Assembly (NCBI GenBank): GCA_030152805.1
Contig: JASLIG010000079.1
Span: forward strand, 1-26,848
Reading direction: 5' to 3'
DNA: 26,848 nucleotides
Origin: Solirubrobacterales bacterium
GTDB taxonomy: Bacteria; Actinomycetota; Thermoleophilia; Solirubrobacterales; 70-9
Shown here: piece after piece, positions 1 through 7,515 of the stretch
Layout of the letters: each line of letters starts with the position of its first letter
Position numbering within the stretch: position 1 is the first letter of the stretch
Position numbers and translations under genes: made by a program
Notes under the pieces: model-generated
Seen by the model: only the letters and a program-made list of their open reading frames with translations
The model's database searches: none
What the model was told of the DNA's origin: nothing

Positions 1-1436
1 TAGCCGATGCCGACGTTCTCGAGGAAGGCGAGCCGTTCGGAGATCTCGCGCACGATCAGGCGGGCGATCGCCCGCTCGGTCTCGGTCATCTCCAGGGCCT
101 CGATCCACTCCGCCGCCGCCCGCGCCGATTTGTCGCTGAACTCGGCGATGCTGATCCCGCCGACCTTGACCGCGAGGCTCTCCGGCCGCAGCCGCGCGCC
201 CTCGCAGTCCGGGCAGGGCTGCTCGGCCATGTAGCCCTCGATCCGCTCGCGGTTGACCTCGGAATCGGTCTCCTCGTAGCGGCGCTGCAGCTGATTGAGG
301 ATCCCCTCGAAGCGGACCTTGTAAGAGCGGCGGCGGCCAAAGCGGTTGGTGTAGGTGACCTGATGGCGGGCACCGCCGGTGCCGTTGAGGAAGATCTCTT
401 TCTCACTTTTCTTCAACTTCGACCAGGGCTTATCGACGTCGACTCCGTACTCCTCGGCGACGGACGCGATCAGCCGTCGCCAGTAGGCGGTGACGCCGCG
501 GTTCCAGGGCTGCAGGGCACCCTCGGCAAGCGAGAGGGTCGGGTCGGGCACGACCAGCTCGGGGTCGATCACGCGCTGGAAGCCGAGTCCGTGGCAGCGC
601 TCGCAGGCGCCGTGCGGCGAGTTGAAGGAGAAGATCCGCGGCTCCAACTCCGGGATCGAGGTGCCGCACTCCAGGCACGCGAACTGCTCGCTGAAGAGCA
701 GCGACTCCCCGCCATCGACCATCTCGACTTCGACTAGGCCGGCGGCGAGGCCGGCAGCCGCCTCGACCGACTCGGAGAGGCGCCGGCGCAGGTCCGGCTT
801 CATCACCAGCCGGTCGACGACCACGGCGACGTCGTGTTTGTACTTCTTGTCGAGGACGATCTCCTCGTCGAGCCGGCGCAGCTCGCCGTTGACTTTGACC
901 CGCGAGTAGCCCTCCAGCCGCAGCTGCTCGAACAGCTTGCCGTACTCGCCTTTGCGCCCGCGCACCACCGGCGCCATCACCATGAATTTGGCCCCCTCCT
1001 CGAGGGTCATCAGCCGATCGACGATCTGCTCCTGGGTCTGACCGGTGATCTCGGCCCCGCACTCGGGGCAGTGCGGCGTGCCGATCCGCGCCCAGAGGAG
1101 CCGCAGATAGTCGTGGATCTCGGTCACCGTGCCGACTGTCGAGCGCGGGTTGCGCGAGGTCGTCTTTTGGTCGATCGAGATCGCCGGCGAGAGCCCCTCG
1201 ATCGAATCGACGTCGGGCTTCTCCATCAGTCCGAGGAACTGGCGCGCGTAGGAGGAGAGCGACTCGACGTAGCGCCGCTGCCCCTCGGCGTAGATCGTGT
1301 CGAAGGCCAGGCTCGACTTGCCCGAGCCCGAAAGCCCGGTGATCACGATCAGCGCGTCGCGCGGCAGCACAACGTCGACGTCCTTGAGGTTGTGCTCCCG
1401 CGCCCCCGATATGACGATCTGCTCAGAAGCGGCCAC
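1..1436 (-). CDS. uvrA: UvrABC excinuclease subunit A (N-terminal part, cut by window edge)
   Basis: UvrA is the ATP-dependent damage-recognition subunit of nucleotide excision repair; it dimerises and loads UvrB on damaged DNA. About 478 residues are visible and the C-terminal half lies left of position 1. Starting at GTG 1436 the protein reads VAASEQIVISGAREHNLKD, then the Walker A GLSGSGKSSLAFD, the UvrA signature EGQRRYVESLSSYARQFL, and DQKTTSRNPRSTVGTVTE. Further on is a Cys4 zinc module (CLECG ... CERCHG) and the segment CPDCEGARLRPESLAV. GTG 1436 is the only usable start, because an in-frame TGA lies four codons upstream; no good Shine-Dalgarno sequence precedes it. The gene is divergent from the DUF559 cassette on its right. 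Identification is certain; only the exact start is open. Confidence 0.97.
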   Translation of the reverse strand, partial: MAASEQIVISGAREHNLKDVDVVLPRDALIVITGLSGSGKSSLAFDTIYAEGQRRYVESLSSYARQFLGLMEKPDVDSIEGLSPAISIDQKTTSRNPRSTVGTVTEIHDYLRLLWARIGTPHCPECGAEITGQTQEQIVDRLMTLEEGAKFMVMAPVVRGRKGEYGKLFEQLRLEGYSRVKVNGELRRLDEEIVLDKKYKHDVAVVVDRLVMKPDLRRRLSESVEAAAGLAAGLVEVEMVDGGESLLFSEQFACLECGTSIPELEPRIFSFNSPHGACERCHGLGFQRVIDPELVVPDPTLSLAEGALQPWNRGVTAYWRRLIASVAEEYGVDVDKPWSKLKKSEKEIFLNGTGGARHQVTYTNRFGRRRSYKVRFEGILNQLQRRYEETDSEVNRERIEGYMAEQPCPDCEGARLRPESLAVKVGGISIAEFSDKSARAAAEWIEALEMTETERAIARLIVREISERLAFLENVGIG

Positions 1437-1488
1437 TGAGAACCATCATAGGGAGGCGAACAGATGTTCCCCCCACCTCCTCCTCTCC

Positions 1489-1533
1489 AGATGTCGCACT
1501 TTCCGCCGGTATAAGGGGGGAAATGCGACATCT
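1489..1533. repeat. Palindrome P1, outer type (left)
   Basis: The arms AGATGTCGCA (1489-1498) and TGCGACATCT (1524-1533) are perfect inverted repeats. The sequence between them is partly complementary (CTTTCCGCC against GGGGGGAAA). It lies between the uvrA start and the DUF559 gene and matches the arm type of P4 at the other end of the cassette. It could be a protein-binding site, a hairpin or an element boundary. Confidence 0.85.
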
Positions 1534-1562
1534 AAGCCCTCAGGGGGGCGAATTACACCCGC

Positions 1563-1601
1563 GGTCGCCTTTGCCTTCCCTATGCGAAAGGAAATGCGAC
1601 C
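1563..1601. repeat. Palindrome P2, inner type (left), spans the start codon
   Basis: GGTCGC (1563-1568) pairs with GCGACC (1596-1601); inside, CTTTGCCTT faces AAAGGAAAT with few mismatches around a TATGCG centre. Both candidate ATG codons of the DUF559 gene (1582 and 1594) lie inside it, so any fold or bound protein here would be expected to affect initiation. Confidence 0.8.
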
Positions 1602-2505
1602 CCACGGCGCATTGGCTGACTTGGCGGCAGCGCAGCATGGCATTGTCTCTCACGCCCAGCTCCTGCAACTGGGCTACTCGGAAGCCGCCGTCGCGCGGGC
1701 CTCTGGTGCGGGACGGTTGCACCGGTTGTACCGGGGCGCCTACGGCGTCGGTCATCCCGCCGTTTCACCCCACGGCAGATATTTGGCAGCAGTTCTCTCG
1801 TGCGGGGAGGGTGCCCTTCTCAGCCATACGGCGGCAGCGTGGCTCCACGGGCTCGACCGCCTGTGGCGACCAATTCCCGAGGTGACGGCCCCGTTCCGCG
1901 GTCACCGTCGCTCCGGTATCCGAATCCATCATTCGACGATCCTCGAGGACGAGGATCGAGCCGACCCCCACGGCATTCCCGCCACAGCAGTGCCACGGAC
2001 TCTGCTGGACCTAGCGCCGAGGCAAAACGATCGGCAGCTCCAGGGCCTCGTGGAGAACGCGGAGCGCTGTGGGCTGCTGGATATCGGTGCGATCGACTCG
2101 CTTCTCCGGCGCAGCGGCCGGCACGCTGGCCGCAAGCGACTTCGTCGCGCCACCGCGATCTATCGCGACCCGGTCATGTCGAGGGCTCGCACGGAACGAG
2201 CTTTCCTTGCCGTGGTGAAGCGCGCGGGCCTACCCCGGCCCGCGATCAACACATTCGTCGCCGGACACGAGATCGACGCCTACTGGGAGCGAGAGCGCTT
2301 CGCCGTCGAACTGGACGGATACGAGACCCACCGCACCCGTGCTGCTTTCGAGCGCGATCCTCTCCGCATTGAGGATCTTAAGCTGGCCGGGATCGACGCG
2401 ATCCGCATCACTGCCCGGCGCCTCGAAAAGGAACCCGACCAGGTCGCCAAGCGCTTGGGAATGCTGCTCGAACGAAGGCGTCGCGCTCTCCGCCTCCACA
2501 TATGA
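1582..2505 (+). CDS. AbiEi-like wHTH / DUF559 (Vsr-like nuclease fold) protein
   Basis: 307 residues from ATG 1582; ATG 1594 is the alternative. Reading further upstream would run into uvrA and is not credible. Residues ~8-58 (LADLAAAQHGIVSHAQLLQL ... LYRGAYGVG) match the winged-helix N-terminus of type IV toxin-antitoxin AbiEi-family antitoxins. The middle (~60-170) carries the usual LLSHTAAAWLHG and RTLLDLA segments. Residues ~203-280 look like DUF559, a restriction-endonuclease-like fold related to Vsr: E205, HEID (D232), AVELDGYETH (E243, D245, H250) and ERDPLRIEDLKLAGIDAIRIT. The probable metal-binding acidic residues are all present, so a nuclease is plausible but unproven. No AbiEii partner gene is adjacent. 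The gene is flanked on each side by two palindromes and its start and stop codons touch the inner ones. Domain assignment is fairly sure; the biological role is unknown. Confidence 0.88.
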   Translation: MRKEMRPHGALADLAAAQHGIVSHAQLLQLGYSEAAVARASGAGRLHRLYRGAYGVGHPAVSPHGRYLAAVLSCGEGALLSHTAAAWLHGLDRLWRPIPEVTAPFRGHRRSGIRIHHSTILEDEDRADPHGIPATAVPRTLLDLAPRQNDRQLQGLVENAERCGLLDIGAIDSLLRRSGRHAGRKRLRRATAIYRDPVMSRARTERAFLAVVKRAGLPRPAINTFVAGHEIDAYWERERFAVELDGYETHRTRAAFERDPLRIEDLKLAGIDAIRITARRLEKEPDQVAKRLGMLLERRRRALRLHI

Positions 2506-2544
2506 GGTCGCATTTCCCTCCGCTATGCGGACGATTTTGCGACC
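2506..2544. repeat. Palindrome P3, inner type (right), abuts the stop codon
   Basis: GGTCGC (2506-2511) and GCGACC (2539-2544) are perfect arms; the interior CATTTCCCTCCGC / GGACGATTTT pairs partially around TATGC. It starts on the base after the TGA (2503-2505) of the DUF559 gene. Arm type and centre match P2. Confidence 0.8.
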
Positions 2545-2574
2545 GCAGCCGAGCTTCGTGGCCGCCCGGCGAAG

Positions 2575-2617
2575 GATGTCGCACTTGACGCCGCTATGCG
2601 GCGGAAAGTGCGACATC
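2575..2617. repeat. Palindrome P4, outer type (right)
   Basis: GATGTCGCACTT (2575-2586) pairs perfectly with AAGTGCGACATC (2606-2617), and CCGC TATGC GGCGG forms an inner stem. The arm is of the ATGTCGCA type shared with P1, closing the A-B-gene-B-A arrangement. It could also act as a terminator for the gene, but no T-run follows. Confidence 0.85.
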
Positions 2618-2626
2618 ACGACGGCT

Positions 2627-2659
2627 GGGGCTGGGGTGTTGGGGTTAGGTTGGTTGGGG
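2627..2659 (+). other. Four-tract G-rich sequence, possible G-quadruplex
   Basis: Four GGGG tracts lie at 2627-2630, 2633-2636, 2641-2644 and 2656-2659, with loops of 2, 4 and 11 nt. The tract sits directly next to the stop codon of the thioredoxin-like gene and after P4. Four G4 tracts satisfy the usual quadruplex pattern apart from the long third loop. Function is unknown. Confidence 0.55.
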
Positions 2660-3397
2660 TTAGTAGAGGGTGGTGGCTAGGCGGCGGCGGTACTCGCGGG
2701 CGGTCGGGTCGTCGGGCGGGAGGCCGGCGAGGATGCCGACTACGGCGCGGCGGAGCTGCTCGCGGGTGTCCTCGTCGGCCGCGGGGAAGGCATCGATGAG
2801 CTCGTCGAGGGCCACCTGGCGGTCGCCGCGGTCCAACGCCTCGAAGGCGGCGGTGGCGACGCCGGCCTTGCTCAGGGCGATTCGGGCGGCGATGCCGTCG
2901 GCGGCGAAGTCGGCCTCGTGGCCTTCGACGGCCGCCAGGGCATCGTCTTCGGCGCCGCGCTCGAGACGCTTGCGGGCGAGGGCGACGGCTACGTCGGCGC
3001 GGCGGGGCTCTAGTTCAGCGGCCTCGCGCAGGGAGAGCTCGTCGCCGGCGGCGATGAGCTCGTCGGCACGAGACGGCACGAGTGAGTCGAACAGCTCTTC
3101 GACCTTGGCCTTGGGCACGGCGCCGACGAATTCGCCGGCGATCTTGCCGTCCCGGAAGGCCTTGACCGCGGGAATGCCTTGAACGTCGAAGCGCGCCGCC
3201 AGCGCCTGGTTGGCGTCGACGTCGACCTTGGCGAGGACGACCTTGCCGTCGCGGGCGGCCTCGGCGGCCTCCAGCGCCGGCGTCAGAGTCCGACAGGGAC
3301 CGCACCACTCGGCCCAGAAATCGACGACGACCGGCGTGCTGCGCGAGCGCTCGACCACCTCGCGCTCGAAGGTCGCCTCGCTGACGTCCAGGCCCAC
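2660..3397 (-). CDS. Thioredoxin-domain protein with TPR tail (CnoX/YbbN type)
   Basis: 245 residues from GTG 3397, ending TAA at 2660-2662. Residues ~1-108 are a thioredoxin fold with an intact redox motif, FWAEWCGPC, and the cis-Pro segment GIPAVKAF. The remaining ~135 residues are Ala/Leu/Arg-rich helices ending in a TPR_20-like segment (DRGDRQVALDELIDAFPAAD). This is the layout of CnoX (YbbN), a chaperedoxin that protects proteins from oxidation and hands them to folding chaperones. The CGPC suggests real thiol-disulfide activity, unlike E. coli YbbN, whose site is altered. It has no signal peptide, so it is cytoplasmic. No clear Shine-Dalgarno sequence precedes the GTG. Family sure; role by analogy. 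Confidence 0.92.
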   Translation of the reverse strand: MGLDVSEATFEREVVERSRSTPVVVDFWAEWCGPCRTLTPALEAAEAARDGKVVLAKVDVDANQALAARFDVQGIPAVKAFRDGKIAGEFVGAVPKAKVEELFDSLVPSRADELIAAGDELSLREAAELEPRRADVAVALARKRLERGAEDDALAAVEGHEADFAADGIAARIALSKAGVATAAFEALDRGDRQVALDELIDAFPAADEDTREQLRRAVVGILAGLPPDDPTAREYRRRLATTLY

Positions 3398-3491
3398 GGT
3401 CCGAAGGATATGCAGCGGCCGTCTCTTGCTATGACGCGACGCAGCGCAAAGGAGTGCGCCGCGTCGCCCCTGCGAGGTCGGTTAAGGATGC

Positions 3492-3520
3492 TTGCGCGAT
3501 CGGCCGGGCGCGCGTAGCGT
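3492..3520 (+). promoter_or_regulatory. Possible sigma-70-type promoter for the SnoaL-like gene
   Basis: TTGCGC (3492-3497) and TAGCGT (3515-3520) are separated by 17 bp and point to the gene starting at 3557. Four of six bases match at each box. This is weak in a GC-rich genome and is only a candidate. Confidence 0.3.
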
Positions 3521-3556
3521 CAGGGCGAGGCGGGGTCAGCAAACAGAGGAGGAAAA

Positions 3557-3934
3557 ATGTCGAACGTCGACACCGCCCGGTCCGCCTATGAGGCCTTCGG
3601 CCGTGGTGACCTGGAAGCGCTGAGCGAAATGCTCTCCGAGGACAGCACCTGGCTCACGTCCGACGAGCTGCCCCTCGGGGGCGAAACCGAGGGCCGCGAC
3701 GCGATTCTCGGCAACTTCACCCAGATCCCCAACTACTGGTCGTCCTTCAGCGTCGAGCCAGAGGAGTTCATCGACGCCGGCGAGTGGGTGGTGGTGAGGG
3801 GAACGCAGCGAGCAGCCCACGACGGCGACAGCTTCGAGGCGCCCTTTGCCCATCTGATGAAGTTCGCCGACGGCAAGATCGTGCGCGGCGAGTTCTACGC
3901 CGACAGCGCCAAGGCCGCCAAGGTCCTGGCCTAG
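3557..3934 (+). CDS. SnoaL-like / NTF2-fold protein (ketosteroid-isomerase-related)
   Basis: 125 residues from ATG 3557, with a good ribosome binding site (GAGGAGG about 6 nt upstream). The sequence has the usual SnoaL-like plan: an N-terminal helix (TARSAYEAFGRGDLEALSEMLSEDSTW), a cone-shaped fold with EGRDAILGNF, then strands WVVVRGTQRA and FAHLMKFADGKIVRGEFYADSAKA. Members of this superfamily include isomerases, hydratases and many small proteins of unknown role, so the substrate cannot be read from sequence. Its TAG stop (3932-3934) shares the tetranucleotide CTAG with the stop codon of the convergent MmgE/PrpD gene. Confidence 0.9.
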   Translation: MSNVDTARSAYEAFGRGDLEALSEMLSEDSTWLTSDELPLGGETEGRDAILGNFTQIPNYWSSFSVEPEEFIDAGEWVVVRGTQRAAHDGDSFEAPFAHLMKFADGKIVRGEFYADSAKAAKVLA

Positions 3935-5364
3935 GAGGCGGTAGAAGCGACAGCGACCCGGGCGACCGCGAGGCGCTCCTCGACCACGGCGCGCTGCTCG
4001 GCGAGCGGACGCCCGCAGGAGCCTGGCTCGCTGCCCTCGACGACGCGAGTCGAGCCATCGCGCAGGCGGATTCGCAGGCGGCTCGGGAAGGTCATCCGCA
4101 GCATCGCCGTATCGAGCTGCTCGATGCCGCCACCGGTGGCCGTCCCGCCGAAGCGGTCGCGAAGGCTGCGGCCCAGATGACGCCGCAGACCGGCGTCGGC
4201 CGCCAGGGCGCGGAGGACGGCGGGGCCGGGATTGGCCTCGTCCATGTTGGCGTCGCCGAGGCGACGGCGGATCCGCAGCAAGTCGCGCAGGCCGAGGTCC
4301 GGCGAGGCTCCGGCCTCGAGCGTGCCCCGCAGCGTCCGCGCGGTGAGACCGGGGTCGTGGACGACCCGCACACGGGACGCCAGCTCACGAATCCGTGGCT
4401 CGTTCTCCGCCAGCCACGCCGGTTCCAGCTCCGCCGGGGTGAACCTGCCCGCCAGCAGGGCGATCGCCGTGGTGAGTGCCGCTGAGAAATTGACCCGAAC
4501 CGGCGTCAGATCGATGCCGCGTCCCAGCTCCTCCATCTCGCAGGTGAGCCAACCCGCCTCGACCTCGACGCCCGCGACCTCGTCGGCTGCAACGTCCGCG
4601 GCGAGCGCCGCCTCGCCCACCGACTGCAGGTAGGCGCAGCCCGGCAGCCGCTTGTAGGCGAGGGTGTCGGTGAGCCAGACCTCCCCCCAGGCGCCGAACA
4701 TGTCCGGGCGCGGCGCAAAGGAGAGGCTGGCGAGGACGCCGCGTGGGTGCTCGATCACGTCGAGCGCGCCGGTGACGCCCTCGGCTGCCAGCAGCGCGGC
4801 CCTCGCCCCGACCGCCGCCGGCTCGGCCGCGGTCAGCAGCTTGCTCTGCGGTCCCATGAAGCCGGGCCACATCCCGTAGGGCGGCTGGTAGAGGGCGATC
4901 GCCAGGGCGTGCGAAGTCGCCTCGGCGTCCAGCCCGAGCCCGAGCGAGGCGGCGACCGCGGCCGAGGCACAGTGGATCGAGGCCCAGAACTGGCCGTTGT
5001 GCGGCCCGAGGAAGAGCGCGGCCCCGAGCCGGCCCGCCACCTCGTTGGCGGCGACCTGAGCGAGCAGCGCGCGCTCGGCGTCAGGCGCGAACGCCGCCGC
5101 GGCAGGCACCGCCGAGTGCCCGGTGTGCCCCATGAAGAGGTAGTCGTCCCAGTCCTGGGCGATCGAGGCGACCGCCGAGCGGTAGACCTCCCCCACCGGA
5201 CCGTCCGGCGCGACGGCCGCAAAGGGCGCGGCGGCGCTTTCTCCGGCCGCACGACCGGCGGCGACGCACAGCGCCTGCAGCTCGGCCCTCTCGCGCACGC
5301 TCGCCGGCAGGTCACCGGTCTTCAACCCAGCTGCCCAGGCACCGATCTCCTCACAGATCGTCAT
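3931..5364 (-). CDS. MmgE/PrpD family protein (2-methylcitrate dehydratase-like)
   Basis: 477 residues from ATG 5364, which begins MTICEEIGAWAAGL. The frame is open to 5469, but that extension reads through the 113-bp palindromic repeat and is therefore rejected. Family features include GHTGHSAVPAAAAFA (~residues 80-95), LFLGPHNGQFWASIHCASAA and a C-terminal domain ending in RIRLRDGSTRVVEGSEPGS. PrpD dehydrates 2-methylcitrate in propionate degradation, and relatives act on other tricarboxylic or related acids. No propionate genes are nearby, so the substrate is unknown. The 3' end overlaps the stop codon of the SnoaL-like gene in the sequence CTAG. Confidence 0.9.
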   Translation of the reverse strand: MTICEEIGAWAAGLKTGDLPASVRERAELQALCVAAGRAAGESAAAPFAAVAPDGPVGEVYRSAVASIAQDWDDYLFMGHTGHSAVPAAAAFAPDAERALLAQVAANEVAGRLGAALFLGPHNGQFWASIHCASAAVAASLGLGLDAEATSHALAIALYQPPYGMWPGFMGPQSKLLTAAEPAAVGARAALLAAEGVTGALDVIEHPRGVLASLSFAPRPDMFGAWGEVWLTDTLAYKRLPGCAYLQSVGEAALAADVAADEVAGVEVEAGWLTCEMEELGRGIDLTPVRVNFSAALTTAIALLAGRFTPAELEPAWLAENEPRIRELASRVRVVHDPGLTARTLRGTLEAGASPDLGLRDLLRIRRRLGDANMDEANPGPAVLRALAADAGLRRHLGRSLRDRFGGTATGGGIEQLDTAMLRMTFPSRLRIRLRDGSTRVVEGSEPGSCGRPLAEQRAVVEERLAVARVAVASTAS

Positions 5365-5393
5365 GAACTCGATGCTCTCACGAACGGATGAAA

Positions 5394-5506
5394 GGGCCGA
5401 TCCCGGTAGGGGTGGAGCGTCTTGTACTTTTTCGGCGCAACCTCGAGGCGCCAGCGGCATCCGTTGCACCGAAAAAGTTAAGCGGAACCCCTACCGGGAT
5501 CGGCCC
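5394..5506 (+). repeat. 113-bp imperfect palindromic element, copy 1
   Basis: Outer arms of 20 bp are perfect (GGGCCGATCCCGGTAGGGGT at 5394-5413 against its complement at 5487-5506). An inner stem follows, ACTTTTTCGGCGCAAC pairing with GTTGCACCGAAAAAGT with one mismatch; an asymmetric internal loop separates the stems. The outer right arm ends on the last base of the uvrB TAG codon. Copy 2, inverted, is at 11457-11570. Confidence 0.93.
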
Positions 5507-7503
5507 TACGCCCCCGCCCGCATCCCATCGAGATCGCGGCGCAGCTCCTTCAGCTCGTCGCGCAGCCGCGCCGCCTCCTCGAAGCGCAGGTCGTCGGCGG
5601 CGGCGAGCATCTCCTCCTCGAGCGAGACGATCGTGCGCTCGAGCTCGGCCGGGTCGGCGAACTCGGCGGCGCGCTTGCCGCGGCGCTTGCGCGGCGCCCG
5701 GTCCTCCATCGCCAGGAACTCGCTCATCTCGGAGATGCCCTTGCGCACCGTCTCCGGCGTGATCCCGTGCTCTTCGTTGTAGGCAACCTGGATCGCGCGA
5801 CGGCGGTCAGTCTCGCGCATCGCCGCCCGCATCGCGTCCGTCTCCTTGTCCGCGTACATCAGCACCCGCCCGTTGACGTTGCGCGCCGCCCGCCCGATCG
5901 TCTGCACGAGGCTGGTCTCACCGCGCAGGAAGCCCTCCTTGTCGGCGTCGAGAATCGCCACCAGGGAGACCTCGGGCAGGTCGAGACCCTCGCGCAGCAG
6001 GTTGACCCCGACCAGCACGTCGTACTCGCCGAGCCGCAGGTCGCGGACGATCTGGATCCGTTCCAGCGTGTCGATCTCGGAGTGCAGGTAACGCACTCGC
6101 ACGCCGTACTCGAGCAGGTAGTTGGTCAGGTCCTCGGCCATCTTCTTGGTCAGGGTGGTGACCAGGACCCGGTCGCCGGTCTCGGCGACGACCTTGATCT
6201 CGTTCATCAGGTCGTCGATCTGGTTGCGCGTCGCCCGCAGCTCGATCTCGGGATCGACGATCCCGGTCGGGCGCACGATCTGCTCGACGATCCGCGTCGA
6301 TTCGGTCCGCTCGAAGGGCCCCGGCGTCGCCGAGACCATCACCAGCTGCGGCACCCGGTCGAGGAACTCCTGGAATTTGAGCGGCCGGTTGTCGATCGCC
6401 GAGGGCAGGCGGAAGCCGTAGTCGACCAGCGTCTGCTTGCGCGATCGATCCCCCTCATACATGCCGCCAATCTGCGGCACGGTCTGGTGGGACTCGTCGA
6501 CGAAGACGACGAAGTCGTCGGGGAAGTAGTCGATCAGGGTGTGCGGCGGGCTGCCCTCCGGCCGCCCGTCGAGGATGCGCGAGTAGTTCTCGATCCCCGA
6601 GGTGAAACCGAGCTCTTTCAGCATCTCGATGTCGTAGGCGGTGCGCTGGCGCAGCCGGTGCGCCTCCAGCTGCTTGCCTTCCCCCTCCAGCTCGGCGGTC
6701 CGCGCGTTGAGTTCGGCGCGGATTTCCTCGACCGCGCGCTCCAGCGTCTCGTCCCTGGTCACGTAATGGGAGGCGGGCCAGACCGAGACGTGGTCGATCG
6801 TGTCGAGGATCTCACCGGTCAGCGGGTCGAAGTGCTGCACGCCCTCGATCTCGTCACCGAAGAGCGAGATCCGGTAGGCGGACTCGGCGTAGGAGGGCAT
6901 GATCTCCAGCACCTCGCCGCGCACGCGGAAGCTGCCGCGCCCCAGCACCGAGTCGTTGCGCTGGTACTGCATCTTGACCAGCTTGCGCAGCACCTCATCG
7001 CGATCGATTTCCTCGCCGACTTTGAACAGCTGCATTTTTTCGTTGTAGACCTGGGGCGAGCCGATCCCGTAGATGCAGGAGACGGAGGCGACGATGATCA
7101 CGTCGCGGCGGGCGAACAGCGCCGCGGTGGCGGCGTGGCGCAGGCGGTCGATCTCGTCGTTGATCGAGGAGTCCTTCTCGATGTAGAGGTCCTGGGCGGG
7201 GACGTAGGCCTCGGGCTGGTAGTAGTCGTAGTAGGAGACGAAGTACTCGACCGCGTTGTCGGGGAAGAACTCGCGGAACTCGTTGCAGAGCTGCGCCGCC
7301 AACGTCTTGTTGTGGGCGATCACCAGCGAGGGACGCTGCACCGCCGCGATCGTCGCCGCCATCGTGAAGGTCTTGCCAGTTCCGGTTGCACCGAGCAGCG
7401 TCTGGAAACGATCGCCCTCCCCCAGCCCCTCGGCCAACCCGGCGATCGCCTTCGGCTGGTCGGCGGTCGGCGTGTAGGCGGGGTTGAGCTCGAACTCGGG
7501 CAC
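5506..7503 (-). CDS. uvrB: UvrABC excinuclease subunit B
   Basis: 665 residues, full length for UvrB, starting at GTG 7503. UvrB is the helicase-like core of nucleotide excision repair: it receives damaged DNA from UvrA, verifies the lesion and recruits UvrC. Walker A GATGTGKT is at residues 38-45. The damage-probing beta-hairpin region (YFVSYYDYYQPEAYVP) follows. Helicase motifs VVFVDESHQTVPQI and VSATPGPFE come later, as do the C-terminal helicase motifs (VGVNLLREGLDLPEVS, QTIGRAARN). The final ~40 residues are the UVR domain that contacts UvrC (EEEMLAAADDLRFEEAARLRDE). No in-frame TTA codon was found across the gene, in contrast to the AT-rich gene at 25750. Confidence 0.99.
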   Translation of the reverse strand: MPEFELNPAYTPTADQPKAIAGLAEGLGEGDRFQTLLGATGTGKTFTMAATIAAVQRPSLVIAHNKTLAAQLCNEFREFFPDNAVEYFVSYYDYYQPEAYVPAQDLYIEKDSSINDEIDRLRHAATAALFARRDVIIVASVSCIYGIGSPQVYNEKMQLFKVGEEIDRDEVLRKLVKMQYQRNDSVLGRGSFRVRGEVLEIMPSYAESAYRISLFGDEIEGVQHFDPLTGEILDTIDHVSVWPASHYVTRDETLERAVEEIRAELNARTAELEGEGKQLEAHRLRQRTAYDIEMLKELGFTSGIENYSRILDGRPEGSPPHTLIDYFPDDFVVFVDESHQTVPQIGGMYEGDRSRKQTLVDYGFRLPSAIDNRPLKFQEFLDRVPQLVMVSATPGPFERTESTRIVEQIVRPTGIVDPEIELRATRNQIDDLMNEIKVVAETGDRVLVTTLTKKMAEDLTNYLLEYGVRVRYLHSEIDTLERIQIVRDLRLGEYDVLVGVNLLREGLDLPEVSLVAILDADKEGFLRGETSLVQTIGRAARNVNGRVLMYADKETDAMRAAMRETDRRRAIQVAYNEEHGITPETVRKGISEMSEFLAMEDRAPRKRRGKRAAEFADPAELERTIVSLEEEMLAAADDLRFEEAARLRDELKELRRDLDGMRAGA

Positions 7504-7515
7504 CGGCTGACCTTA

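Noticed and set aside
1463..1488. Long homopyrimidine run (C and T only apart from one A) upstream of uvrA, purine-rich on the uvrA strand.
   Set aside because: On the uvrA strand it looks like several ribosome binding sites, but it lies more than 35 nt from the GTG and has no in-frame start next to it; I see no clear role.
1297..1581. N-terminal extension of the DUF559 gene reading from inside uvrA.
   Set aside because: It overlaps the well-conserved uvrA start on the other strand and has no family similarity; the ATG at 1582 fits the wHTH domain.
5365..5469. 35-residue N-terminal extension of the MmgE/PrpD protein.
   Set aside because: Most of it is translated from the palindromic element copy 1, which is non-coding and repeated elsewhere.
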